Of a stretch of 64,000 bases of DNA, positions 1 to 7,907 are shown piece after piece; the stretch's first letter is position 1, and every line of letters begins with the position of its first letter. The stretch lies in the NCBI GenBank assembly GCA_019649035.1, contig BMAT01004028.1, forward strand, positions 63,437 to 127,436, written 5' to 3'. The translations under genes and the position numbers were made by a program. The DNA is from Elysia marginata (lineage: Eukaryota > Mollusca > Gastropoda > Plakobranchidae). The notes under the pieces are model-generated. The model had not been told where the DNA came from, did no database searches, and saw nothing but the letters and a program-made list of their open reading frames with translations.

Positions 1-2
1 TT

Positions 3-317
3 GCCAAGACAGGTGATGAAAAAGGAGCAAAAAAAGCTCTCAAAGTCTTGCTTCAAAATAGATTTGAAGATGAAAAAGATTATAATTATATAGATCGTCT
101 ATCAGTGGAAGAACTTATAGAGGAAATATACTTTCAGACACGAATAGAGCTTTGGGGTGAGGGGAAGAGTTATCTTGCTCTAAAAAGAAACAAAGGGACA
201 GTGAAAAGAGGGAAAAACCACTTGTCGCATGTAGACGAATCTATTCTATATAATGATAAGAGACTCACATTTAGTATTCCACAATTAGAAATTCAAAGTA
301 ATCCCAATATAAAATAA
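3..317 (+). CDS. SusD/RagB family outer-membrane nutrient-binding protein, C-terminal fragment
   Basis: The gene enters from the left edge and only its last 104 codons are present. The visible end has the typical SusD/RagB closing pattern: an IELWGEG segment followed by LKR, then NH, and finally a FSIPQ...NPNI tail. Family knowledge: SusD-like proteins are surface lipoproteins that sit as a lid on a SusC TonB-dependent porin and help bind glycans, peptides or other nutrients. The SusC partner should lie upstream, outside the window. The ligand cannot be told from this piece. The TTG codon at 48 is internal and not a start. Confidence 0.85.
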   Translation, partial: AKTGDEKGAKKALKVLLQNRFEDEKDYNYIDRLSVEELIEEIYFQTRIELWGEGKSYLALKRNKGTVKRGKNHLSHVDESILYNDKRLTFSIPQLEIQSNPNIK

Positions 318-504
318 TAATTAATAATCTCACTTAACCGGAGCATATTTGTCCTTTTAACCCAAAAAGAGAGTTTGATCAAAAGAATATATATAAGTTA
401 GGTAAAGAACGAAGATTAGAGAAAAATTGCTAATATTTGTGCCAATACAATTTTTGATTTGACACAGGTAGGGTCTAATTATTTTCTAAAATAGGGCGTT
501 GGTC

Positions 505-1176
505 ATGTCTATACTCTATGTAATTCCTACACCTATCGGCAACCTACGAGACATTACCTCTCGTGCCCTTGCTCTATTGGGTAGCGTAGATATCGTATTG
601 GCAGAAGATACTCGAGTAACCCAAAAGCTACTAAAACATTACAACATATGTGTGCCCACAAATAGTTATCACAACTTTAACGAACACAAAATAGTAGGCT
701 CTGTCATAGACAAATTAAAAAAAGGAACAACCATTGCCCTAGTTTCTGATGCTGGAACGCCCTGCATATCAGACCCCGGATATTTGCTCGTAAAAGAGTG
801 CCTTTCTAATAGTATAGAGGTAGAGTGCTTACCTGGGGCTACTGCTTTTGTACCCGCGCTTACCCTTAGTGGTCTACCGTGTGATAAATTCGTATTTGAA
901 GGATTTTTGCCCGTTAAAAAAGGAAGGCAAACCCGATTAAAGTTTTTGGAGAATGAAACAAGGACAATGGTCTTTTACGAATCGCCACATAGACTACTCA
1001 AAACACTTGCCGATTTCAAAAAAACTTTTGGGAAGGCAAGACTAATCTCAATTTCACGAGAACTCACAAAAAAGTTTGAAGAGACAGTAAGGGGGGACAT
1101 CGACTATGTAGAAGATTATTTTTTTAAAAACACCATCAAGGGAGAGTTTGTAATCACTGTCAATGGGAAAAAATAG
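505..1176 (+). CDS. rsmI: 16S rRNA (cytidine(1402)-2'-O)-methyltransferase
   Basis: This is an SAM-dependent tetrapyrrole-methylase-fold enzyme that 2'-O-methylates C1402 of 16S rRNA in the decoding centre. The 223-residue product begins with the signature PTPIGNL at residues 8-14 and has the family's LAEDTR and SDAGTPCISDPG motifs. Length is slightly below the usual 230-290 residues because the family's C-terminal extension is absent. I prefer ATG at 505 over the in-frame TTG at 499, because MSILYVIPTPIGNL matches the normal N-terminus. It overlaps the recJ start by 14 bases, so the two are probably translationally coupled. Confidence 0.93.
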   Translation: MSILYVIPTPIGNLRDITSRALALLGSVDIVLAEDTRVTQKLLKHYNICVPTNSYHNFNEHKIVGSVIDKLKKGTTIALVSDAGTPCISDPGYLLVKECLSNSIEVECLPGATAFVPALTLSGLPCDKFVFEGFLPVKKGRQTRLKFLENETRTMVFYESPHRLLKTLADFKKTFGKARLISISRELTKKFEETVRGDIDYVEDYFFKNTIKGEFVITVNGKK

Positions 1177-2872
1177 AAACCTTATCTGGACTTTTGATAA
1201 GCAACCAAGTAAAAAACAGAGGGAGCAACTATCCTCAAAACTCAATAATGCGCCTCCCATTGTATCCTCCTTATTGCTACAGAGAGGTATTGACACCTTT
1301 GACAAGGCAAAATCATTTTTTAGACCCTCTTTACAGGATTTACACAATCCTTTCCTGATGAAAGACATGGACAAGGCCACTGGTAGAATACAAAAAGCCC
1401 TTTCAAATTCAGAGAAAATAATGATTTTGGGTGACTATGATGTAGATGGTGTAACTTCTGTATCCCTTTTGTACACTTACCTCAAAAAGTTTACAAACCA
1501 GCTATCGTATTATATTCCGGATAGATACAAAGAGGGCTACGGCGTATCAGAAAAGAGTGTTGAAAGTGCAGAGAGGAACAATGTGCGACTCATTATCTCT
1601 CTAGACTGCGGGATAAAAGCACAGGGTAATATTGAAAAAGCAAAAGCGCGCGACATAGACTTTATTGTGTGTGATCACCACAAACCCTCCAATACCTTAC
1701 CCCCCGCAAATGCTATCTTAAATCCAAAACAAGTAGGCTGCTCATATCCTTATAAAGAGCTTTGTGGCTGTGGCGTTACCTTCAAATTGGTAGAGGCTTT
1801 GAGCACTTTATTAGAAAATGATCACCACTGCGTTTATGAATATTTGGATCTGGTTTGTGTCGCCATAGCAGCCGATATTGTACCTATTACAGGAGAAAAC
1901 AGGGTATTTGCTACCTTTGGCTTAGAACAATTAAAAAAGAATCCAAGACTTTGTTTTAAAACACTCATTCCCGAAGGCGTAGAATCCCTTGATATTTCTG
2001 ATATCGTCTTTAAAATCGCCCCTATTATTAACGCTTCCGGGAGGATAAATCATGCCTGTGAAGCGGTAAAGTTAGTTATAGAAAGAGATCCAAGAAAAGC
2101 AAAACAAATCGCAGAAAAGTTAATTCATACCAATACCCAGAGAAAAAAAATAGAAAAGGAAATCGTAGAAGAAGCCTTTAGTATTTTGGAAAAGGAGAAC
2201 CATGAATGTTTCTCAAATGTTCTTTACAAAGCTGATTGGCACAAGGGCGTGATAGGGATAGTGGCTTCGAGGGTAATAGAATCGTTTTACAAACCGACCA
2301 TTATTTTTACTGAAAGTAATGGGAATTTAGTAGGTTCTGCCCGTTCTATAAAGGGTTTTGACATTTACCAAGCTATTGAAACATGCGCTGATGTGGTGGA
2401 AGCCTATGGAGGGCATACGCATGCCGCAGGAATTACGATTTTAAAAGAAAATTATTTAGCATTTAAAAGCCAGTTTGAAATAGCTGTCAAAAAGAGCATT
2501 GACAAATCTATACTAACCCCGACCATTACGGCAAATATTTCAATCCAACTATCCGAAATAACCCCAAAACTGTGCAGAATTTTAAAACAATTTGAACCTT
2601 TTGGCCCCGGAAACATGAGACCTCTATTTTTTTCTAAAAATATTCACGATACGGGTTATGCCAAGTGTTTAGGAGATGATTATCAGCATCTAAAAACCAC
2701 TTTGACATCCGAAGATTCTGACAATTATTTTTCTGCTCTAGGCTTCAATATAGGAGACAAATACGATATCGTGGCTGAAGGAAAGAATTTCAAGGCTATC
2801 TATTCCATAGAAGAGAATACTTGGAGAGACAAGAAAAAAATACAGTTGAGAATAAGGGATATTAATCCTTAA
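1163..2872 (+). CDS. recJ: Single-stranded-DNA-specific 5'-3' exonuclease RecJ
   Basis: RecJ degrades 5' ssDNA tails in recombination and in mismatch and base-excision repair. The 569-residue product carries the DHH-family metal motifs DYDVDG (91-96) and DHH (171-173), then the DHHA1 GGHTHAAG motif (416-423), followed by the OB-like C-terminal region. Length is normal. The ATG at 1163 lies inside the end of rsmI (14-base overlap). The 3' end overlaps the convergent lpxH-like gene by 11 bases, so neither has room for its own long 3' UTR. Confidence 0.95.
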   Translation: MGKNRNLIWTFDKQPSKKQREQLSSKLNNAPPIVSSLLLQRGIDTFDKAKSFFRPSLQDLHNPFLMKDMDKATGRIQKALSNSEKIMILGDYDVDGVTSVSLLYTYLKKFTNQLSYYIPDRYKEGYGVSEKSVESAERNNVRLIISLDCGIKAQGNIEKAKARDIDFIVCDHHKPSNTLPPANAILNPKQVGCSYPYKELCGCGVTFKLVEALSTLLENDHHCVYEYLDLVCVAIAADIVPITGENRVFATFGLEQLKKNPRLCFKTLIPEGVESLDISDIVFKIAPIINASGRINHACEAVKLVIERDPRKAKQIAEKLIHTNTQRKKIEKEIVEEAFSILEKENHECFSNVLYKADWHKGVIGIVASRVIESFYKPTIIFTESNGNLVGSARSIKGFDIYQAIETCADVVEAYGGHTHAAGITILKENYLAFKSQFEIAVKKSIDKSILTPTITANISIQLSEITPKLCRILKQFEPFGPGNMRPLFFSKNIHDTGYAKCLGDDYQHLKTTLTSEDSDNYFSALGFNIGDKYDIVAEGKNFKAIYSIEENTWRDKKKIQLRIRDINP

Positions 2873-3620
2873 AATACTTCAATTCCAAGTCTTTTCCGTC
2901 AAATACCGCATAGCTAAAGTGATTTAGCCAATCTCCAGTATTTATGTACCTAGAGCCATTTTCCAGCTCTATATCCAAAGGGAGATGCCGATGCCCAAAG
3001 ACAAAATAGTCAGAAAATCGACACTTTAAGGTTTCCATACAGTAATGGTAGAGCCACTCATTTTCTTTGCCATCAAATTGAATACCTCTATTTCCCGATA
3101 AAATTTTGTTTTGAAAAGAGAGATAGAAACCTATCTTCATCCCAATATCTGGGTGAATCCACCGGAAAACCCACTGGCAAAAGGAGTTTGTAAATATCTT
3201 TCGAAGCCTCTTATAACTTCTGTCTCCAGGGCCTAATCCATCGCCATGGGCAATTAAAAACTTTTTTGTCCCAAATTCAAAATGCTGTGGAGATTTGTAT
3301 ACATCTATTCCCATTTCTTCCGTTAAATAACTTTTTATCCAAAGGTCGTGATTACCTATAAAAAAGTGTACCCGAATACCACTATCTGTCATTTCAGCGA
3401 GTTTCCCAAGTAGCCTCACAAACCCTTTGGGAACAACCATTTTATACTCAAACCAAAATTCAAATAAATCTCCGAGTAAAAATAATTCTTGAGCATCAGT
3501 CTTGATGAAATCCAACCAACGAATAAATTTTTTCTCACGAATTAAGCTCGCCTCCTTTGTGGGAAATCCGAGGTGATTATCCGAAGCGAAATAAATCTTC
3601 TTGTTTAGCTCTAATGACAT
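2862..3620 (-). CDS. lpxH: UDP-2,3-diacylglucosamine diphosphatase (LpxH-like metallophosphoesterase)
   Basis: A calcineurin-fold phosphoesterase predicted to cleave UDP-2,3-diacylglucosamine to lipid X in lipid A synthesis at the inner face of the cytoplasmic membrane. The 252-residue protein has the metal ligands in order: ASDNH (12-16), GD (50-51), GNHD (89-92), AHGD (124-127) and the terminal GHRH (209-212). The first motif is SDNH rather than SDxHL with an E. coli-like context, but this is common in Bacteroidota. Lipid A synthesis is the likeliest role; a different nucleotide-sugar hydrolase is possible. Directly upstream lies an IS remnant, so its promoter may be disturbed. Confidence 0.8.
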   Translation of the reverse strand: MSLELNKKIYFASDNHLGFPTKEASLIREKKFIRWLDFIKTDAQELFLLGDLFEFWFEYKMVVPKGFVRLLGKLAEMTDSGIRVHFFIGNHDLWIKSYLTEEMGIDVYKSPQHFEFGTKKFLIAHGDGLGPGDRSYKRLRKIFTNSFCQWVFRWIHPDIGMKIGFYLSFQNKILSGNRGIQFDGKENEWLYHYCMETLKCRFSDYFVFGHRHLPLDIELENGSRYINTGDWLNHFSYAVFDGKDLELKYFKD

Positions 3621-3629
3621 ATTTTATAA

Positions 3630-3987
3630 GGGTCTAGGCTAGTTTTTTTTAATGTTTTCTAAATGATGGGGAGTTCAAATTCTATTTTCTCTGGTTCCAT
3701 ATCTAAACTCTAATTCTTTCAAATGTAATATAAATTTCTCAGCTTTAAAACCATTGACCTTTGACAGCCTTCTTTTTGTAAAAGCCCAAAAAACTGGTGT
3801 TTTACCGGAAGCTCCCCATTCGACAGAAAATCTTTTTTGATCACTTTCAAGGGGCGTAAAGATTTTCTGTCGAAATAGTTTGTAATAGGAACTGATAGTG
3901 TTGCGATTTATTGCCAAAATTTTAATTGTTTTGAGTTTTGGTAAGTCTTGTGAGAAATGGGCGATAATTTTTTTAGGGTCTAGACCC
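3630..3987 (-). mobile_element. Remnant of an IS1595-family insertion sequence
   Basis: A 358-base relic bounded by short inverted ends: GGGTCTAG at 3630-3637 and its complement at 3980-3987, the right end forming the palindrome GGGTCTAGACCC. It contains the decayed transposase listed separately. Complete IS1016/IS1595-type elements are about 700-1000 bases, so roughly half is missing. Flanking 8-mers (TTTTATAA and TTTTTTTA) are only loosely alike, so a target duplication is not established. It abuts the type II restriction pair and may have travelled with it. Confidence is moderate because the ends are short. Confidence 0.5.
3675..3917 (-). pseudogene. IS1595-family transposase fragment
   Basis: The open frame has an N-terminal stretch, RNTISSYYKLFRQKI, that matches the helix-turn-helix/linker region of IS1595/IS1016 transposases. 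It then jumps directly to a WGASGKTPVFWAF segment that resembles the GR(G)AAGKTPVFG(L) segment just after the first catalytic Asp. The intervening block, where the family has LDESYFG with that Asp, is absent, and the C-terminal part with the remaining catalytic residues is also missing. In-frame coding-like sequence continues upstream of the TTG at 3917 (HFSQDLPKLKTIKI), so the TTG is not a real start. The product cannot be an active transposase. Recognition is by eye. Confidence 0.55.
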
Positions 3988-4047
3988 TTTTTTTAAATTT
4001 TGTAATGTCTTAATCTATTGTATATCATAGCTTATGACTAGAAAAAA

Positions 4048-5169
4048 TCATTTTTTTGCTAGCCTAACTCCTAAATATTCCAAAACGCTATTTTTTAAGG
4101 CAATTGATAAAAATGTTGGAACTGCGTTGCCTATCTGTAAATTTTTATCACTTCTTGAGCCGTAAAAAATATAATCATCAGGAAAACATTGTATTCTTGC
4201 TCCCTCTCTGGTTGTCAAAGCTCTTGGGGCTTTTGGATGGATACATCTTGAGGAAGATGGGACACTAAAATTCCTTGTTAATGTGATGCTCGGTCTATTC
4301 CACCATAAACGACAATAAGTGTTTGCAAAACCACTTGAAGGTCTTAATTCTTTTGGCAGATCTTTTGGCGTTCCTCCATCTGGCAAATTCTCCATAATGT
4401 CAATTAGTTTTTCATTGTTTTTTGGTGCATTATGGTCGTTAATTCTTAGCGGGGAATTTTTTCTCATTAATTTTTGAAATCCGTTAATAGGTTCTGTTGT
4501 ATATTCAAAAGCCTCTTCACCTGACTTAATAAATGGCAAATCGCTTATGGCGTCAGCAAGAGTTAAGTATGGCTTTAGATTATGATTAAGCTCTTTTTTG
4601 TTGCAATGAGTTGGTTTTGGATAGTTAAATTTTCTATTAATTTTACTTCCGATTATGATCACTCTTTCTCTAAATTGAGGGACTCCGAAATCCACTGCAT
4701 TTAAGACTTTATAAGAAACGAAATAATTTAGCGATTCAAAAAGTTTTATAATACTCTTAAACAACTCACCTTTTTGCATTGAAAGAAGACCCTTTACATT
4801 TTCGAAAATGAATATCTTCGGATTGATTTCTTTTAAGGCTCTATAAAATTCCTGAAACAGTTTGCCTCTAGGATCGTCTATCAATCTTTTACCAACGGTT
4901 GAATAAGCTTGACAAGGTGGTCCCCCGACAATCAAATCAACCTCCCCAGAATTTATATTAAAATCTTTTTTTAAATCTTTAATTCCAAAGTCTTTAATAT
5001 CCTTGCAATATACCTTGACATTTTTATGGTTCAGTTCATAAGCTTTTGCCATAGTTGGTAATACTTCATTTGTGGCAATTATTTCAAATCTATTGTCCTT
5101 AGCAAAGCCATAACTCAACCCCCCTACACCAGAAAATAAATCAACAACTTTAATTTTATTTTTAGCCAT
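4048..5169 (-). CDS. DNA (cytosine-5-)-methyltransferase of a type II restriction-modification system
   Basis: This enzyme transfers methyl groups from SAM to C5 of cytosine in a specific DNA site, protecting it from the partner nuclease. The 373-residue protein has all core motifs in order: I DLFSGVGG (10-17), IV GGPPCQ (82-87, nucleophile Cys86), VI ENV (123-125), VIII QFRERV (165-170) and X GNAVP (347-351). The target-recognition region lies roughly between 190 and 330. It starts 3 bases after the stop of the putative endonuclease, in the same operon. The target sequence cannot be read from the protein by eye. It is flanked by an IS relic, consistent with horizontal acquisition. Confidence 0.93.
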   Translation of the reverse strand: MAKNKIKVVDLFSGVGGLSYGFAKDNRFEIIATNEVLPTMAKAYELNHKNVKVYCKDIKDFGIKDLKKDFNINSGEVDLIVGGPPCQAYSTVGKRLIDDPRGKLFQEFYRALKEINPKIFIFENVKGLLSMQKGELFKSIIKLFESLNYFVSYKVLNAVDFGVPQFRERVIIIGSKINRKFNYPKPTHCNKKELNHNLKPYLTLADAISDLPFIKSGEEAFEYTTEPINGFQKLMRKNSPLRINDHNAPKNNEKLIDIMENLPDGGTPKDLPKELRPSSGFANTYCRLWWNRPSITLTRNFSVPSSSRCIHPKAPRALTTREGARIQCFPDDYIFYGSRSDKNLQIGNAVPTFLSIALKNSVLEYLGVRLAKK

Positions 5170-5172
5170 ATT

Positions 5173-5949
5173 TTAAAGAGATAAAAACTCTTCAACTTTT
5201 GGAGGTAAATCTGTTAATTTCCATATAAAATAATTTTGATCTATAGTAAAAACCATTTGACCTTCCATTTGTGTTCTTGTTATCCAATTTTTATCATTAT
5301 CTTCAATGTCATCAATTTTAACAAAGGCAACTTGACCATTAAAAAAATCAAAATGAATTACAATTGAGCTTATATTTAATTCTCTTTTGTTTTTATTCCC
5401 TTCCAATACTTTATGTTGTTTAATATCATTAATTCCTTGGAATCCAGATTGAACTTCTATTCTTAATTTATTGCTATCATTTAATTGAATTTCTAAATCA
5501 GCTTTTGGGGTTCTTTTAAAAGTTTCTAAATTTTTAATACCATCATCTCCTATAGTTTTAATACTCTCTATTTTTACACCAAAAATAAAACTAATAGCTT
5601 TTAAGAAATATGCCGAAATCATAAATCCTCTCATCCAAGAAAAATAAACTTCCTCCGTTCTTCTGCCTTGGTTATTTAATTTTGATAAAATTTCGTTTTT
5701 CTTAAGGGTTTTACAAACCTCGTCTATATTTTTTGATTTAAAATAATTTATATCACCGTGTTTTATATCTTGATGCAACGAAGAGTCTATTTTCTGTATA
5801 ATTTCAAATAATCTTTTATTTAGTAACTTTATATACTCATAATCTACTTTTGGAATTATATCTTTTGCACCAAAAAAGGCTTTTACGCTATTTTGATTGC
5901 TAAAACCAAGTAGCTCTCTATATTTTTTAAAATATTTTTTATCTATCAT
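5173..5949 (-). CDS. Putative type II restriction endonuclease partnered with the C5 methyltransferase
   Basis: I do not recognise the family. The 258-residue protein is inferred to be the cognate nuclease from its place: first gene of a two-gene unit, 3 bases ahead of a C5 methyltransferase. A possible PD-(D/E)xK-type core is visible as D151 in KADLEIQL followed 14 residues later by E165-V-Q167 in RIEVQSGF; some nucleases have Q in place of the last Lys. The N-terminal 90 residues are Lys-rich and helical, and the C-terminus has ITRTQMEGQMVF. Composition is strongly A/T-biased (many AAA and ATA codons), more so than the flanking core genes, which suggests transfer. It could instead be a controller or accessory protein, but its size favours a nuclease. 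Confidence 0.6.
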   Translation of the reverse strand: MIDKKYFKKYRELLGFSNQNSVKAFFGAKDIIPKVDYEYIKLLNKRLFEIIQKIDSSLHQDIKHGDINYFKSKNIDEVCKTLKKNEILSKLNNQGRRTEEVYFSWMRGFMISAYFLKAISFIFGVKIESIKTIGDDGIKNLETFKRTPKADLEIQLNDSNKLRIEVQSGFQGINDIKQHKVLEGNKNKRELNISSIVIHFDFFNGQVAFVKIDDIEDNDKNWITRTQMEGQMVFTIDQNYFIWKLTDLPPKVEEFLSL

Positions 5950-6115
5950 ACCCTACAACTAAAACTTCTTATATTCACTAGGCATACTTATAGCCTTTGG
6001 AGTTTCGTTATTTAACAAAAATAGCTCATAGTTTATTGCCAAGCTCACTAATGATTTTAATTTTCAGGCAATAAAACTTCAGCATTTTTTAATCTATTTA
6101 AAAAAGAAAATAGTA

Positions 6116-7711
6116 CTAAAAAAGCACTCTTTTCTTTGCATAAATCACCCCCGTCAAAATTAATAAAACTAAAAATGCCATTCTGGAGATGTAATCTCTG
6201 TGTCTCGTGTAGAATGTATTTTGTGAGTTAAGATAAAGGGTTCCCTTTATATAACCTTTTTCTCCGTAGGCTAATTTTTGAACGAGCTCTCCCCTTTGGT
6301 TGATCATCGCTGATATACCTGTATTTGCAGACCGGGCAATACTCCTACGCGTCTCTATCGCTCTGAGCCTTGCATAGCTGAGGTGTTGCCTGTGTCCCTC
6401 TGTATTTCCCCACCATCCATCATTGGTTATAATAGCTAAAAAATTAGCCCCTTTGGAGACATATTCTGCCACAAAACTTCCATAGACAGACTCATAACAG
6501 ATGATAGGTGCTAATCTTTGTTGTGGATTAACCCCCTCAAATACGGCTCTATTTTTTTGAGGTGTTATGGAGGCTATTGCGCCCCCAAAATCAAATAAAA
6601 TATCTCCAAATATAGGTTTAATAATACCGCTATAAGGGATACTTTCTACCCCCACTAGTGGTTTTGATTTATGATAAATTTGAACTGTATCATTTTGATT
6701 AATAAGCACCGCTGAATTATATAAATTGCGCCATCTGTCTGGGGATTTTTTATAGCTATATTCATTCTTTAAAGTATCTGAATACACATTCTTTATTAAG
6801 ATCAATCCTACCAAAAAATTAGTTTGAGGATTTTTTAAAAGCTCTTTTTTAATGCTTTTAAAAACAATATTAGATTTCAAAAGAGCAATATTTATCTCAT
6901 GGGGCATTGTTGTCTCTGGGCTTATTACAAAGTCAACGGGGTCAGCCTTAGAGATAGTAGCCATATCTGAAATAAGGCGTTGCATTTGCCTGTTGCTAAG
7001 ATTGTATTTTTCCGTGTACGGGTCTATATTTGGTTGTAGTATTTTGACAGAAACAGTATTTCCTTTCTCATCATAATTTTGAAAAATAATGAGCGACACT
7101 ACAATAGGAATAGCGATAATCAGCATACTCTTTACAATATTTATTTTCAGAAGATGAGTATCTCTGTCTCGCAGATATTTCAGAATAGCTAAAAACAAAA
7201 TCCCATTGACAAGGAGCACCCACGCGGAGCCTCCAAATACCCCTGTGTATTCGTACCACTGTATCCATATGATTTGCTCAGAAAATACATTGCCGAGATT
7301 GAGCCATGGAAGAGATAAATCCCACATCATATCTATTTTTTCAAAGGCTATCCACAAACAAGACAAAAACAAAATGGCAACCCTATCAGGAAGCTTTGCC
7401 CTTACCTTATGGTACATAGACCACAACAGTGCCTGAAATGTGGAATGAAAAACAATAATGAGAACCATTCCCAGTATTGTTGAGTTACATGTCCACCAAA
7501 TAGATATGGCATGCCAAATAGAGAATGCCAAAAAAGAAGAGAGAAATGCTTTCACTGCTTTTTTAGAATCATTGCCTTTTCGTATTTGCTCTTCGGCGAG
7601 TAACAAGGGGAGGAAAGCGAAGAATATCAAAAATGTAAATCCGTAGGTAGGCCAAGAAAAACCTAAGAACAGACCAGACATGATAGAAAGAGGGAGCCTT
7701 CTTTTAAGCAT
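6116..7711 (-). CDS. lnt: Apolipoprotein N-acyltransferase
   Basis: Lnt adds the third acyl chain to the N-terminal Cys of lipoproteins at the outer face of the inner membrane. The 531-residue protein has an N-terminal block of membrane helices (about residues 8-210) followed by a nitrilase-type hydrolase domain with the catalytic set E266 (ISPETTMP), K350 (KSKP) and C405 (IICYES), and a final membrane helix near 505-525. Length and order fit the family. A TACTTTCG element on the minus strand at 7752-7759 may be its promoter. The 166 bases between it and the restriction pair hold only broken coding-like fragments. Confidence 0.93.
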   Translation of the reverse strand: MLKRRLPLSIMSGLFLGFSWPTYGFTFLIFFAFLPLLLAEEQIRKGNDSKKAVKAFLSSFLAFSIWHAISIWWTCNSTILGMVLIIVFHSTFQALLWSMYHKVRAKLPDRVAILFLSCLWIAFEKIDMMWDLSLPWLNLGNVFSEQIIWIQWYEYTGVFGGSAWVLLVNGILFLAILKYLRDRDTHLLKINIVKSMLIIAIPIVVSLIIFQNYDEKGNTVSVKILQPNIDPYTEKYNLSNRQMQRLISDMATISKADPVDFVISPETTMPHEINIALLKSNIVFKSIKKELLKNPQTNFLVGLILIKNVYSDTLKNEYSYKKSPDRWRNLYNSAVLINQNDTVQIYHKSKPLVGVESIPYSGIIKPIFGDILFDFGGAIASITPQKNRAVFEGVNPQQRLAPIICYESVYGSFVAEYVSKGANFLAIITNDGWWGNTEGHRQHLSYARLRAIETRRSIARSANTGISAMINQRGELVQKLAYGEKGYIKGTLYLNSQNTFYTRHRDYISRMAFLVLLILTGVIYAKKRVLF

Positions 7712-7751
7712 TCAAAAAGAACATTGAGATAAGCCTTTCCTAAACCAGTTG

Positions 7752-7759
7752 CGAAAGTA
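7752..7759 (-). promoter_or_regulatory. Possible -7 box for lnt
   Basis: Read on the minus strand this is TACTTTCG, one base off the Bacteroidetes TAnnTTTG -7 consensus, about 40 bases before the lnt start. No clear -33 TTG is seen at the right spacing. Confidence 0.3.
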
Positions 7760-7840
7760 TGAAACTATCTTCTACATCCACACCCCAATAGATACCATAC
7801 TTTTGAATAGGCATGTAGATTCAACTCAAAAAAAAATCTT

Positions 7841-7880
7841 AAAAAAAGGAGGAGAGATTTTTTTCAACCTCTCCTCTTAA
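7841..7880 (-). terminator. Rho-independent terminator of acs
   Basis: On the minus strand, GAGGAGAG (7876-7869) pairs perfectly with CTCTCCTC (7856-7849) across a 12-base A-rich loop, and the stem is followed by a run of seven T (7847-7841) and a second T run. It lies about 30 bases after the acs stop, the expected place. Confidence 0.8.
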
Positions 7881-7907
7881 GAAACAAACCACAAGCTTTA
7901 AAACTTT

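Noticed and set aside
499-504. TTG at 499 as rsmI start
   Set aside because: ATG at 505 gives the conserved N-terminus of the family.
5960-6110. Coding-like fragments on the minus strand (for example ending PKAISMPSEYKKF)
   Set aside because: Short, in different frames and without a start; possibly a gene relic but nothing can be named.
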